Of a DNA stretch of 64,000 nt, positions 18,537-26,956 are shown piece by piece. Positions within the stretch are counted from its first letter, which is position 1; each line of letters starts with the position of its first letter. The stretch is taken from positions 62,001 through 126,000 of the forward strand of contig CAWKMN010000009.1 of assembly GCA_963850765.1 (NCBI GenBank). Reading direction: 5' to 3'. A program made the position numbers and the translations under genes. A model generated the notes under the pieces. It did no database searches and was not told the DNA's origin. It saw only the letters and a list, made by a program, of their open reading frames with translations. Origin of the DNA: CAWKMN01 sp963850765 (GTDB lineage Bacteria; Chloroflexota; Anaerolineae; Aggregatilineales; Aggregatilineaceae).

Positions 18537-19151
18537 TTAATCCCCCCACAGCCAGCGTTTGATCCGGGCGAACAGACCGTGACTTTTCGGCTCCTTGACG
18601 ATCGTGCTGCCGCGTGGATCGACGGTGATGCTCAGCGCCAGATCCTTGCTGATCGCCTCTTTGAGATCGATCTGCCGGTTGCGGGGCAGCAGATACGCTT
18701 GCAGCCGGTTGGTCTTGGGATTCGCCTGGATGCCGGCCAGCCGCCACCGATCTTCGTACAGGCTGATGGTGTGGATCAGGAGTTCGTGCCGCTCCTGGAT
18801 CGACAGCACGTCGGGATCGCTCATGGGCAGCGGTGCCGGTTTGGGGAGCGGAACGCGCAGTCTGGGCTGGGTGTCGTCGTTGGTCCACGGCGTATCCCCG
18901 TTCGACCCCCGATCGATCGTTGGGGGCCGGTAGGCCGGTTCCTCTGGGGGATAATCGTCATCCGCATAAGTGGGGCGATCGTCGTAATCGGGCGGCTCCG
19001 GTGCCTTAGCAGCGGGCGCGCCATGATCCGGCGGCCGGCCCGGCGGTCTGGCGGGCGGACGTTCCGGGGGAGGCTGCGCAGATGTTCCTCGTTCGTAGTC
19101 GGGCCGTAACGGTGCCAGACGGCCCGGCGCGCGATGCGGATCGCGTCCCAT
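18537..19151 (-). CDS. proline-rich protein of unknown function (204 aa)
   Basis: Not recognised. Residues 1-115 are disordered-looking, rich in Pro, Asp and Arg (PPERPPARPPGRPPDHG, then an acidic DDRPTYADDDYPPEEP). Residues about 125-204 look folded: IQERHELLIHTISLYEDRW, RLQAYLLPRNRQIDLKEAI, and a basic tail LFARIKRWLWGD that could sit at the membrane. ATG 19151 is preceded by AGGAGAGACACC. The gene has a promoter with a perfect TATAAT and a structured leader, suggesting regulated expression. Confidence 0.6.
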   Translation of the reverse strand: MGRDPHRAPGRLAPLRPDYERGTSAQPPPERPPARPPGRPPDHGAPAAKAPEPPDYDDRPTYADDDYPPEEPAYRPPTIDRGSNGDTPWTNDDTQPRLRVPLPKPAPLPMSDPDVLSIQERHELLIHTISLYEDRWRLAGIQANPKTNRLQAYLLPRNRQIDLKEAISKDLALSITVDPRGSTIVKEPKSHGLFARIKRWLWGD

Positions 19152-19243
19152 AGCGGTGTCTCTCCTTATTACATGATTGCCTTGCTCCCGGCGAGGGTGA
19201 ACGCATGAACCGAGCTACTACATGCCCGACTGTTACGGTTAAC

Positions 19244-19311
19244 GTTGGCTGGTGCTCTACTCACCTATGAGGAGCTTTAGCGTCGCAGCACCGCCTGATG
19301 TTAGCGCCAAC
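19244..19311 (-). promoter_or_regulatory. structured RNA leader of the proline-rich protein gene
   Basis: On the minus strand three nested pairings are visible in 68 bases: GTTGGC with GCCAAC at the outside, GGTGCT with AGCACC inside, and CTCA-TAGG-TGAG at the tip, with an unpaired GCGACGCTAAAGCTC in between. It lies between the promoter and the gene, about 95 bases before the start codon. I could not match it to a riboswitch class I know. Confidence 0.4.
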
Positions 19312-19338
19312 AGTTCAAAACTTTTAGAGATATGTTTT

Positions 19339-19344
19339 ATTATA
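19339..19344 (-). promoter_or_regulatory. probable -10 element (TATAAT) for the proline-rich protein gene
   Basis: Perfect TATAAT on the minus strand in an A/T-rich stretch that stands out from the GC-rich surroundings. The -35 region is poor (no good TTGACA match at 16-18 bases). Transcription would start near 19332 and give a leader of about 180 bases. Confidence 0.45.
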
Positions 19345-19430
19345 GCACTGCTTTCTATTGTTGCGAGATATGAAAGGTTGTGATATGAGCTATTTCACAA
19401 ATCTTTCACAATCCTGATTGAAACCATATC

Positions 19431-20327
19431 CTAATCTGCCTGTTCCAAACACGCAAGCAGCGAGTCCCAATGGTCAGCATCAGGCGGCAAAGCGACCGCC
19501 CCTTCCGCGATCAGCAGCCGGTTTCCCGCCGCGTGGAGATCGAGGGCGATCACCGTTCGCCCCTGGTCGCGCGCAAAGCGCACGGCATGCAGACTTCCGC
19601 CTGTTTCGCCGGTTTCCACCACGATCAGCGCGCGGGCCAACCCGCTAATCAGACGGTTGCGGGCGACCAGTGTGGGGCTGCTGGGGTTAGCGTCGGGATG
19701 CGTTTCGGAGAGGATCGCGCCGCGTTGGGCGATCCGCGCCGCGAGTTCGGCGCTGCCGGGCGGATAGACCACGCGCACGCCGCAGCCCAGGACCGCCAGC
19801 GTTCGCCCGCCGGAGCGCAGCGCGCCGTCGTGTGCCGCCGTGTCGATCCCTTCGGCGAGCCCGCTGACGATCGTCCAGCCGTGAGCGGCCAGGAATCCGG
19901 CCAGCGATCCCGCGATCTGGCGGGCGGCGGGGGTAGGCCGGCGCGTTCCGATTATCGCCACCGCACGATCGTCGGCGGGCAGCCGTGTTCCCCGCTGAAA
20001 GAGGATCGGCGGTGCATCCGTCAGCCCGGCGAGTGCCGGCGGGAAGGGTACGGACCCGGCGCAGGGTGCATCGGGATGCAGCGCCAGCCCGATCCCGGCG
20101 CTATGCCATGCCGCCAGCGCGCACTGCGTGGACTCCACATCGACCGCCCGGATCGCCGCCGCCAGCTTCGGACCGATCCGCGGCACCGCACGCAGCGCGG
20201 CCTCGTCCGCGGCGAACACGGCGTCGAGCGAGCCAAACTGCTCGATCAGGCGGGTCATGCTGCGCCGGCCCAGGTTGGGCACGAGGCTCAGCGCGACCCA
20301 CTGCGCCAGGGAGCGATCGGGATTCAT
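19431..20327 (-). CDS. dprA: DNA-processing protein DprA/Smf
   Basis: Rossmann-fold ssDNA-binding protein that loads RecA on incoming DNA during natural transformation. 298 residues. N-terminal helix-hairpin-helix-like region (LVPNLGRRSMTRLIEQFGSL, VPRIGPKLAAAI). DprA core: VAIIGTRRPTPAARQIAGSL, GWTIVSGLAEGIDTAAHDGAL, TLAVLGCGVRVVYPPGSAEL, RNRLISGLARALIVVETGETGGSLHAVRFA. The usual FPxRNRxISGLS motif is present in a variant (TLVARNRLISGL). No C-terminal winged-helix extension is present. ATG 20327 gives MNPDRSLAQW. No other competence gene is nearby. Confidence 0.93.
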   Translation of the reverse strand: MNPDRSLAQWVALSLVPNLGRRSMTRLIEQFGSLDAVFAADEAALRAVPRIGPKLAAAIRAVDVESTQCALAAWHSAGIGLALHPDAPCAGSVPFPPALAGLTDAPPILFQRGTRLPADDRAVAIIGTRRPTPAARQIAGSLAGFLAAHGWTIVSGLAEGIDTAAHDGALRSGGRTLAVLGCGVRVVYPPGSAELAARIAQRGAILSETHPDANPSSPTLVARNRLISGLARALIVVETGETGGSLHAVRFARDQGRTVIALDLHAAGNRLLIAEGAVALPPDADHWDSLLACLEQAD

Positions 20328-20372
20328 GCGCGTCTGTATCCTCCAGAATGCCGCGATCAGCCGTCAGTTTAC

Positions 20373-20500
20373 CTCACCCCCCGCCCCCCTCTCCACACGC
20401 GGAGAGGGGGAGCCGGTGCGCCGAACCAGTCCCCCTCTCTAACTTGGTTGGAGAGGGGGATGCCGACCGAAGGTCGGACGGGGGTGAGGCCGTCTCTCTC
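20373..20500. repeat. palindromic repeats upstream of dprA
   Basis: CCTCACCCCCCGCCCCCCTC...ACGCGGAGAGGGGGAG at 20374-20412, a second CCCCCTCTCTAACTTGGTTG...GAGAGGGGGA arm to 20460, and GCCGACCGAAGGTCGGACGG at 20463-20482. It lies between convergently or tandemly transcribed minus-strand genes; no gene seen. Confidence 0.7.
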
Positions 20501-21608
20501 ACTTCGTCGAACGCGGACGGCTGCGGCGCGCGGCCTGCGCGCGATCGCGCACCCGCTCGATGTACTCATCCGTCACGGCCCGCTCGAAGCTGCGAAAGCC
20601 GCTGAGCCGGAAGCCGTGCCGCGCCGCGATTGCGCCGATCTCGTGGACCCGCTCCAGGCTGATGTTTTTGCCCACGCTGTAATCTTCATAGCGGCCTTCG
20701 AGCGCCAGCGCCATCGTCTCCGCCATGCAGGCATACGACTTGCCGGGCGGGAAGCCGAAGTTGAACCCAAAATCGACCGGCCCCGGCACCTCGACCATGC
20801 CCCCTTCGATCACCAGCACATCATCGCGCACCTTCGCCACGCGGATGGAAACGTCGCGTGGGCGGGCGACGTCGCAGACCACCGTGCCCGGCTTGAGGTG
20901 CTCCGGCTCGATGACGGCATGGGTGGCGCTCGTCACCGTCAGGATCAGGTCGGATTCGTAAATAGCGTGCAGATCCAGGCTGGCCCTGACCTGGGCCTTA
21001 TGCCCGGTACACAGCGCGCGGATCTCGTCCAGCGCATCCGCCCGCCGCCCGATCAGCACCAGGTCGGGCACTTCGCGGGCCAGGATCTGCGCGCAGACCC
21101 GCCCGATCACGCCGGTCGCGCCGACGACCGCCGCCGATGCTTCGCCCATCGCCAGATCCATGCAGCGCGCCGCTTCGCGCACCGCTTCGATCGCCATGTA
21201 GACGGTGTAGGCGTCGCCGTTCGTCACGGGCAGATCGAGCCGCTCGGCGATCGTCAGGCCGGCGTCGCCCACCACGGAGGTATACGCACCCAGGCCCAGC
21301 AGGCGCGCGCCCAGTTGTTCGGCCTTGTGCCCGCACGCCACGATCTTGCGGTAGACCGACTCGATGGGCAGTTCGAGCATGGTCTTGGGCGTGAACGGGC
21401 AGGCGATAAACCAGCCGCGCAGTTCTTTGCCGGTGGCAGCGGAGCGCACGCCGGTGATCTCGGAGATGTAAACCGGCGGGAAAAAGCGCGAAAAGTAGTT
21501 GATCTGCCCCTCGGTCAGCAGTTTGCCGAGCAGCGGATACTTCCGCGCGACGTCACTCTTGGGATCAATCGGGTGGATGATAAAGGCGAAAGTGTCTTCG
21601 ATAGTCAC
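20499..21608 (-). CDS. long-chain acyl-ACP reductase-like NAD(P)-dependent enzyme
   Basis: 369 residues from GTG 21608 (AGGATTATATCGCTCAGC upstream); the frame opens further to 21659 but would overlap the upstream gene. It resembles cyanobacterial acyl-ACP reductases, which make fatty aldehydes from acyl-ACP: an N-terminal all-alpha/beta domain (YFSRFFPPVYISEITGVRSA, GLGAYTSVVGDAGLTI, LPVTNGDAYTVYMA) and a Rossmann domain (ASAAVVGATGVIGRVCAQIL) with C-terminal KSYACMAETMALALEGRYED and SLERVHEIGAIAARHGF. The TGDAYT/GATG..G pattern is the family's. Last gene of a minus-strand cluster with a GT87-like protein and a hexapeptide transferase, pointing to lipid or envelope chemistry. No aldehyde decarbonylase partner in the window. 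Confidence 0.75.
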   Translation of the reverse strand: MTIEDTFAFIIHPIDPKSDVARKYPLLGKLLTEGQINYFSRFFPPVYISEITGVRSAATGKELRGWFIACPFTPKTMLELPIESVYRKIVACGHKAEQLGARLLGLGAYTSVVGDAGLTIAERLDLPVTNGDAYTVYMAIEAVREAARCMDLAMGEASAAVVGATGVIGRVCAQILAREVPDLVLIGRRADALDEIRALCTGHKAQVRASLDLHAIYESDLILTVTSATHAVIEPEHLKPGTVVCDVARPRDVSIRVAKVRDDVLVIEGGMVEVPGPVDFGFNFGFPPGKSYACMAETMALALEGRYEDYSVGKNISLERVHEIGAIAARHGFRLSGFRSFERAVTDEYIERVRDRAQAARRSRPRSTK

Positions 21609-21625
21609 GCTGAGCGATATAATCC

Positions 21626-22795
21626 TTAGTTTGAGGCCGGTGCATAACGGGCCAACCAATCGATCACCGGGCGCGCGAAAATCGGCCGGCCCGAACGCGC
21701 CGCGATCGCTTCTTCGGTCTGGTCCGCATCCGGCGTGGTGAGCGCGGCCGCCAGGAGTAAAAACAGCAGCACGCCATAACGTTCGTACTGGTGATATTCG
21801 CGAAACAGGAACGGCAGGGTCGCCAGCGACAGGGCCAGATATAGACCGACGCGCCAGCCCGGCGTTTTACGGAAGAAGATCAACAGCAGGGCGTAGTCAT
21901 ACAGGCTGAGATGCGGCGTCCAGACGAATCCCAACATCACCGCGAGCATGCGCCATTCGGTCAGGCGGCGGCGCATCAGAACCAGGATCAAGGCGGTAAC
22001 ACCCAGCGCCGCAGGGATGCCCCACGCGCCGACCACCGAGAAGGGATAGGTAAAGAGCTCACCCAGTCCGGCCTGCTCCTCGGGCGACAGGCTGTCTGTA
22101 AAGCCAAGCAGCGCCGGAACGGTATCCGTCAGCCAGGCGGGGTATAGGGCCACCGACACGATTCCGATCAGGCTCATCACGCCGAGGGCTTCCCAATCGC
22201 GCTCCCATAACATGCGGAATCCTTCAAGCAGCAGCACCAGGGGGAGGATCTGCGGCTTGGTAGCCAGCAGCATAAGCGTGACGCCGCGCCGCCATCCCCG
22301 CACGCCGCGCAGGATCAGCCACAGACCAACTCCGTTGATCACGAACTCGGCGTTGCTGGAGGCCCACAACATCAAAAATGCCGGGTGGAGAATGAGAATC
22401 AGCGCGGCAGGACGCCCGATGTCCAGCATGAACGTGACCCACAGTGCCGCGTTGAGCGCGACCAGCACGCGCGTTGAGGCAAACTGCAAAATCCCCAGGT
22501 AAAACATCACCCACGGCGAATAGACCTTGACCGACACGGCGTTTTCGTCGGCGGGCAGGTCGGGGTCAAAGTCGTGGAAGGCACAGTGGGGATCACAGTA
22601 GGGGTTCACGCCGCGCCACATGTTGCGGATCTGCTGCACCGTGCGCACCCAGTCCAGATCGTTGATCGGGCGCAGCAGCGCATAGGCGGTCAGCAGGCTG
22701 GTGATAAAGACCACCGCCAGAAACAGCGGATAATACCGCCGGGAGATCAGGTCGCGGGCCGACGTCTGAAAGACGGCTTGAAAGTTGTGGATCAT
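21626..22795 (-). CDS. polytopic membrane glycosyltransferase-like protein (GT87/DUF2029-like)
   Basis: 389 residues with about ten hydrophobic segments. The first loop after helix 1 holds DLDWVRTVQQIRNMWRGVNPY, matching the Asp-containing 'D...Y......l..G..pY' loop of GT-C/GT87 mannosyltransferase-like proteins, and YSPWVMFYLGIL follows, comparable to the 'Y.Pl...l..pl' element. Later features: LMLLATKPQILPLVLLLEG and FVWTPHLSLYDYALLL. The start ATG 22795 overlaps the stop of the hexapeptide-transferase gene as TAATG, so the two are translationally coupled. Substrate unknown, likely a polyprenyl-linked sugar. Confidence 0.7.
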   Translation of the reverse strand: MIHNFQAVFQTSARDLISRRYYPLFLAVVFITSLLTAYALLRPINDLDWVRTVQQIRNMWRGVNPYCDPHCAFHDFDPDLPADENAVSVKVYSPWVMFYLGILQFASTRVLVALNAALWVTFMLDIGRPAALILILHPAFLMLWASSNAEFVINGVGLWLILRGVRGWRRGVTLMLLATKPQILPLVLLLEGFRMLWERDWEALGVMSLIGIVSVALYPAWLTDTVPALLGFTDSLSPEEQAGLGELFTYPFSVVGAWGIPAALGVTALILVLMRRRLTEWRMLAVMLGFVWTPHLSLYDYALLLIFFRKTPGWRVGLYLALSLATLPFLFREYHQYERYGVLLFLLLAAALTTPDADQTEEAIAARSGRPIFARPVIDWLARYAPASN

Positions 22796-24198
22796 TACCA
22801 GTCATCCCGGTAGAGCTTGTCTACTTCAGCAATATCGCCGGCATCGATATTACGCGGGTAGCGGCGTCGGTGCTGCTTGGCGACGGAGGCGCGCACCTTG
22901 TGGTGATCGCTCTCCTCATAGGCCACGTTGCGGTTAATCACGCGCCGCTCTGGCGATGCGAACAGGATCACGTCCGATTCGATGACACGCGCCGGCATGA
23001 TGACCAGCCCCGATCCCAGGCGCGCATTGTGCCCGACACAGCTTCCGAGCACCGGCTGGCCGGTATCTTCCAGCTCGTCGTAGGCGTTGAGCGCCCGCAG
23101 CGGCGATGGCAGCAGGTTAAAGTCGGTGAACGTGTTGCCCGCGCCGATAAAGCTGTTGCGTCCCACCACGCACATTTGCAGGCAGGTGTTCTGCGCGACG
23201 ATGGTATAGGGCATCAGGGTGGTGAGATAGAGCGCCGCGCGGAACGGCAAAAAGCAGTTGTTGCCGATGACGCTCAGCATCAGTTGGCAGCCCTGGTCGA
23301 TCGTGACGTTATCCCCGACCATGCAGTTGTCGAGCACCACGCCCGGCCCGATATAGCAGTTGCTCCCGATCGTCGTCGGGCCGAGCACCACGGCGGAAGG
23401 ATCGATCACCGTGCCGCTGCCCACCTGGACGACCTTCGAGCACGAGAGCACCTGTTTCTGTTCCAGCACGGCGCGGAACAGGATCTTCAGCGCGTCCATG
23501 TTGTGGGTCGTCAGGCGTTTCTCGAAGCGTTTGCCGCGTGAGAACACGCCCAGGATGCTGTTGGCGAAAAACACATGCACCCAGCTGTCGATCGACAGGC
23601 ACGAGCGCTCGGTCAGCAGGTGAGTCAGGTCCAGTTCGCGCCCGATCTGGCCTTTGACCTGGCCGGGCCGCAGGTTGGCCATCGAGTCCGGCACGTTGTA
23701 AAAGCCGATTTCCTTGCATTCGCTCTCGATGGGCACGCCGCGCCATTTGTGCTTCTCGACATAACCTTCCGGGAAATACCACAGATCGAGTGGATAATAC
23801 AGCGGTTTGCCGTGCATATCCTCGACCGCCTTGAGCCGCGAGAGTGGGACGGTGTACTTCATCCAGGCGGCATCGTCAGCGGGCAGGACGGCGCGGCTCG
23901 GAAGCTGGCTGGATCGCGCCTGCTCAAAGAACTCGCTGAAGAACTCGTTGTCGAAATAGAGGTTATCGCGGTATATCAGCAGTTCGTCGCTGCCACCGAC
24001 CAGCGCGGGCAGGTCGTCGATCGACCGCAGCGGCTTTTCGACGGCGGTCGGGCCGCACACGTCGTCCAGCGTATCGGCATGGTGCAGCTTGAGCGCCTTG
24101 TTGAGGATATTCAGTTCGCGCGCCTGCTCATTAAAGGGTGTAATGAGGTGGTTGTCTTCGATGACGAATTTGCGCAGCTTGCGCTCACGGAATCGCAT
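22795..24198 (-). CDS. left-handed beta-helix (hexapeptide-repeat) transferase-like protein
   Basis: 467 residues. The first 230 form a domain I do not recognise, starting MRFRERKLRKFVIEDNHLIT. From about residue 255 come hexapeptide turns: VVQVGSGTVIDPSAVVLGPT, TIGSNCYIGPGVVLDNCMVG, DNVTIDQGCQLMLSVIGNNC, and later CVVGRNSFIGAGNTFTD and CVGHNARLGSGLVIMPA. Such helices are usually acyl- or nucleotidyl-transferases acting on sugars. The hydrophobic LPFRAALYLTTLMPYTIVAQ interrupts the repeats. It is the first of three tightly packed minus-strand genes with the GT87-like and acyl-ACP-reductase-like genes. The exact donor is not readable. Confidence 0.7.
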   Translation of the reverse strand: MRFRERKLRKFVIEDNHLITPFNEQARELNILNKALKLHHADTLDDVCGPTAVEKPLRSIDDLPALVGGSDELLIYRDNLYFDNEFFSEFFEQARSSQLPSRAVLPADDAAWMKYTVPLSRLKAVEDMHGKPLYYPLDLWYFPEGYVEKHKWRGVPIESECKEIGFYNVPDSMANLRPGQVKGQIGRELDLTHLLTERSCLSIDSWVHVFFANSILGVFSRGKRFEKRLTTHNMDALKILFRAVLEQKQVLSCSKVVQVGSGTVIDPSAVVLGPTTIGSNCYIGPGVVLDNCMVGDNVTIDQGCQLMLSVIGNNCFLPFRAALYLTTLMPYTIVAQNTCLQMCVVGRNSFIGAGNTFTDFNLLPSPLRALNAYDELEDTGQPVLGSCVGHNARLGSGLVIMPARVIESDVILFASPERRVINRNVAYEESDHHKVRASVAKQHRRRYPRNIDAGDIAEVDKLYRDDW

Positions 24199-24224
24199 GG
24201 GCTTGTCTCATATCCCGGGAAATG

Positions 24225-24340
24225 CCCCTCACCCTGCCCTCTCCCCGGCCAAGCCAGGGAGAGGGTAACGCCCCGGTCGTTCCTCCCCTCTCTAGCTTGG
24301 CTGGAGAGGGGGACTGAGGGGGTGAGGCCTTCCCTCATCT
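24225..24340. repeat. palindromic repeats between hydrolase and hexapeptide gene
   Basis: GCCCTCTCCCCGGCCAAGCC with AGGGAGAGGG (24236-24265) and CCCCTCTCTAGCTTGGCTGG with AGAGGGGG (24286-24315), then GGGGGTGAGGC. Same families as elsewhere; no gene. Confidence 0.7.
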
Positions 24341-24374
24341 CTCAATCCAGCTTTTATCCTGCATCCACGCCTGC

Positions 24375-25199
24375 CTATCCATCGATCAGCCAGGTTCGCA
24401 GCGTGGTGATAAATCGCTCCGGCGAATCCATCATGATAAAATGCCCGGCGTCGGGGAACCATTCGATCTGGGCGTGGGGCACACCGGCCTTGAGCGTCTT
24501 GTTCTCGGTCGGCCGGACGATAATATCCCGCTTGCCATACATGCCGAGCGTTGAAACCTGCACGCGGCCCAGGTCCGGGCGCAGGTCGGTTTTGCGCAGC
24601 GTGCCGATGCTCTGGAAGAACGACTCCACGCTGATCCGCGACACATCCCGCGCGATCATGTGCGACATGGCACGGCCATCCTTCGCCATGAAGTAACTGT
24701 ACAGGCGCAGGAACATCATCAGCCCGCGCCCGCCAAACAGCCAGAACACAGACGCCAGTGTCGGATTGCCGGACAGCTTAAGCAGCAGGTTGAGCGAAGC
24801 GCCGTTGATCGGGGAGCCGATCACGCAGACCTTCACGACTTTTTCGGGGTAACGGATCGCCATGCTGAGCGAGACCGTTCCGCCCATCGAGTGCCCGATC
24901 AGCGGCGCTTTTTTGATGCCCAGCCGATCCATGAACTGGTACACCATCTCGACATACGTCGGGACGGTGAAGGATTGCAGGCGGTGCTCCGGCTGGAGTG
25001 CATCTCCCCCGGTGACCACGCCGGACTCGCCAAAGCCAAAAAAATCGAGGGCATAGGTTCGGAACTCGCGCCCCAGCACCTCGATCGTGTTGCGCCACAA
25101 TTCCCACGATCCCAGCCAGCCATGCAGCAGCAGCACGGGCCGCCCGCGACCATAAGTCTCGTAATGAATAATACCGGGATCCGTTACCAGTGATGGCAC
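24375..25199 (-). CDS. alpha/beta-fold hydrolase with intact catalytic motif
   Basis: 274 residues, full-length for a small alpha/beta hydrolase. Oxyanion loop HGWLGSWELW, nucleophile elbow LIGHSMGGTVSLSMA (Ser near residue 101), acid in MYGKRDIIVRP, and His in FPDAGHFIMMDSPERF complete a triad. The N-terminal YGRGRPVLLLHGWLGSW is strikingly close to that of the serine-less homologue at 41.9 kb. Substrate unknown; likely an ester or C-C hydrolase. Located 163 bases downstream of the small GTPase gene on the same strand. Confidence 0.85.
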   Translation of the reverse strand: MPSLVTDPGIIHYETYGRGRPVLLLHGWLGSWELWRNTIEVLGREFRTYALDFFGFGESGVVTGGDALQPEHRLQSFTVPTYVEMVYQFMDRLGIKKAPLIGHSMGGTVSLSMAIRYPEKVVKVCVIGSPINGASLNLLLKLSGNPTLASVFWLFGGRGLMMFLRLYSYFMAKDGRAMSHMIARDVSRISVESFFQSIGTLRKTDLRPDLGRVQVSTLGMYGKRDIIVRPTENKTLKAGVPHAQIEWFPDAGHFIMMDSPERFITTLRTWLIDG

Positions 25200-25362
25200 G
25201 TCGGGCTTCCTTCAGACTGCGAGAGTACCGCCGAGGATGCATGCTGAAACGCCCGTCGCCAAACGAGCGGTAACGTGATCAGCGCCGCTAAAAGCGCTGC
25301 TGCGAGCGCCGCTTGTATCCCATGAACGCCGGGAGAATCCGAGCCAACCGGGCCAGATGCAC

Positions 25363-25905
25363 CTACGTTTCCATCTCTTCCAGGATGGAATAGAGCAGTT
25401 CCAGCAGCACGTTTTTCACGCTGTCTTTTTGGGTCGCAATGCACGGCAGCAGCTTGACATTTTCTTCGATGCGCAGGGCGATTCGCAGGTCATCAGGAGA
25501 CCAGGCTTCGGGATGATCCTGCTTATTGGCAGCGACCACATACGGCGTTGGGGCATAGGCCCGGAAGGTTTCCAGGATGCTTTTCGCTTCGCGGAACGTT
25601 TCGGGCTTGGCGCTGTCGACCATCACCACAAACCCCAGCATGCCTTCCGCCAGGATTTCCCACATGAAGTCAAACCGGCGCTGGCCGGGCGTACCGAACA
25701 GGTACAGCACCAGGTCATCGTCAACCGTGATCCGGCCAAAGTCCATCGCCACGGTGGTTTGCTCTTTGGTGCCGAACTCCGCCGAGTCGCGAGAGATGTC
25801 CTCGTCGGTGGTTACGACATCAATTTCACTGATCGAGCGAATAAATTCGGTCTTGCCCGCGCTGAAGGGGCCAGTGATGACCATTTTGACTGTTTGCATG
25901 GGCAT
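25363..25905 (-). CDS. small Ras-like GTPase (COG2229 / MglA-CvnD type)
   Basis: 180 residues. P-loop GPFSAGKTEFI (residues 12-22), switch region TTVAMDFGRITVDDD, G3 LFGTPGQRRFDFMWE, G4 AANKQDHPEAW, and a short C-terminal helix without lipid-modification motif. These are the hallmarks of the bacterial COG2229 GTPases, which act as signalling switches with partner proteins in gliding motility (MglA) or in actinobacterial 'conservons' (CvnD). The partner here is the DUF4388/wHTH protein 55 bases upstream on the same strand. The start at ATG 25899-25905 region gives MPMQTVKMVITG; ATG 25899 (MQTVK) is equally possible. Confidence 0.9.
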   Translation of the reverse strand: MPMQTVKMVITGPFSAGKTEFIRSISEIDVVTTDEDISRDSAEFGTKEQTTVAMDFGRITVDDDLVLYLFGTPGQRRFDFMWEILAEGMLGFVVMVDSAKPETFREAKSILETFRAYAPTPYVVAANKQDHPEAWSPDDLRIALRIEENVKLLPCIATQKDSVKNVLLELLYSILEEMET

Positions 25906-25960
25906 GGGCGGTCACTCTTCCATCCATAACTTAGAGCCAATTGGCTGTTCAGGATAAAAA

Positions 25961-26860
25961 CTACGCATCTTTAATCTTGGCGATAAGGCGTTGAACGACA
26001 CTCTTTTCAACGGCTGGCGCTCGAATAGGCCGGCGAGCGCCACTGCCCGCAGTGGGCTGCTTGGACTGCGACGCCTGCGCTCCCGGGGGCTTAACCAACT
26101 CGACTAAGCCAGCCTGCAGCAGCCCGTAGACGACCCGCCGTATTTCCGTATCGGTCATATTGCAGGCTTTGGCGATCTGACGAATAGAGTTTTTCGGATT
26201 AATGAACGAGACCACGCGCCATTCTTCCACGCTCAGATGAATCCCGCGGAACTTGTCGCCCGGCGCCTCGGGGAACTTCAGCGCCATGTCCAGGTTCGGC
26301 AGCTCGTCTTCGAGCGGCTTAACTTCTTTCGCGCGGCGGGTGCCTTCGATAATGACGTTTTTCAGATCGATGGGAACGGTAATCCGTTCGGGCGGGGGGA
26401 CAATGTTGTCTTCGAAGATGAACGGCTCTTCGTTCCAGGTCATCACATCGTACACAATATCGAGCGTGTGCTGCTGGATGCTGCGGACAACATCCGTCTG
26501 GGTGACATAGTTGGCGTTGATCAGCATCAGCGCCAGGGCTTTATCCGAATACTTGCTGCCGCGCTCGCGGATGACGCGCGCCTGCTCGGCGTTGAGCTTG
26601 CCGGTCTTGTGCAGCACCTCGGCCAGATGCCCATCCTGATCCCCCAGCGCGGCCAGGATTAGCCGGCCCTGTTTGAACGCGATATTGACCCGCTCTTTGC
26701 CTGGAATCACTTTAGGCCGCGGCCGGCCCTGCCCATCCTTGATCATCTCTTTCGTGACAACCGGCTCATAAATGTGCAGCGTGCCGGTTTTGTGGGCAAG
26801 ATTGATCAGATTCAAGATCTGTGTGGTGCTGAAATCTGCCAGATTTCCTTTGAGTGGCAT
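25961..26860 (-). CDS. DUF4388 protein with C-terminal winged helix, GTPase partner
   Basis: 299 residues. N-terminal DUF4388 module: MPLKGNLADFSTTQILNLIN, ALGDQDGHLAEVLHKTGKL and an interrupted AHKTGTLHIYE strand. Middle part VRSIQQHTLDIVYDVMTWNE is typical of the same domain. The C-terminal third is a winged-helix-like unit (SVEEWRVVSFINPKNSIRQI, CNMTDTEIRRVVYGLLQAGL), resembling the DUF742 protein that sits beside the GTPase in conservons. The tail is basic and Ala/Gln-rich. First gene after a well-formed minus-strand promoter, so it leads the operon with the GTPase and probably the hydrolase. Role inferred: regulator or effector of the GTPase switch. Confidence 0.85.
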   Translation of the reverse strand: MPLKGNLADFSTTQILNLINLAHKTGTLHIYEPVVTKEMIKDGQGRPRPKVIPGKERVNIAFKQGRLILAALGDQDGHLAEVLHKTGKLNAEQARVIRERGSKYSDKALALMLINANYVTQTDVVRSIQQHTLDIVYDVMTWNEEPFIFEDNIVPPPERITVPIDLKNVIIEGTRRAKEVKPLEDELPNLDMALKFPEAPGDKFRGIHLSVEEWRVVSFINPKNSIRQIAKACNMTDTEIRRVVYGLLQAGLVELVKPPGAQASQSKQPTAGSGARRPIRAPAVEKSVVQRLIAKIKDA

Positions 26861-26956
26861 ATTTACACGTTCCTACCCCGGGGTCACTGGTTACAATAGT
26901 GGGTCGTGTCCAAACGTAATCATCGGCTGTCGTGGAATGCCCGGTCGTATGGGGTT

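Noticed and set aside
25184..25444. small hydrophobic frame between hydrolase and GTPase genes (AALAAALLAALITLPLVW)
   Set aside because: Would be a membrane microprotein, but it has no usable start or ribosome-binding site and overlaps both neighbours.
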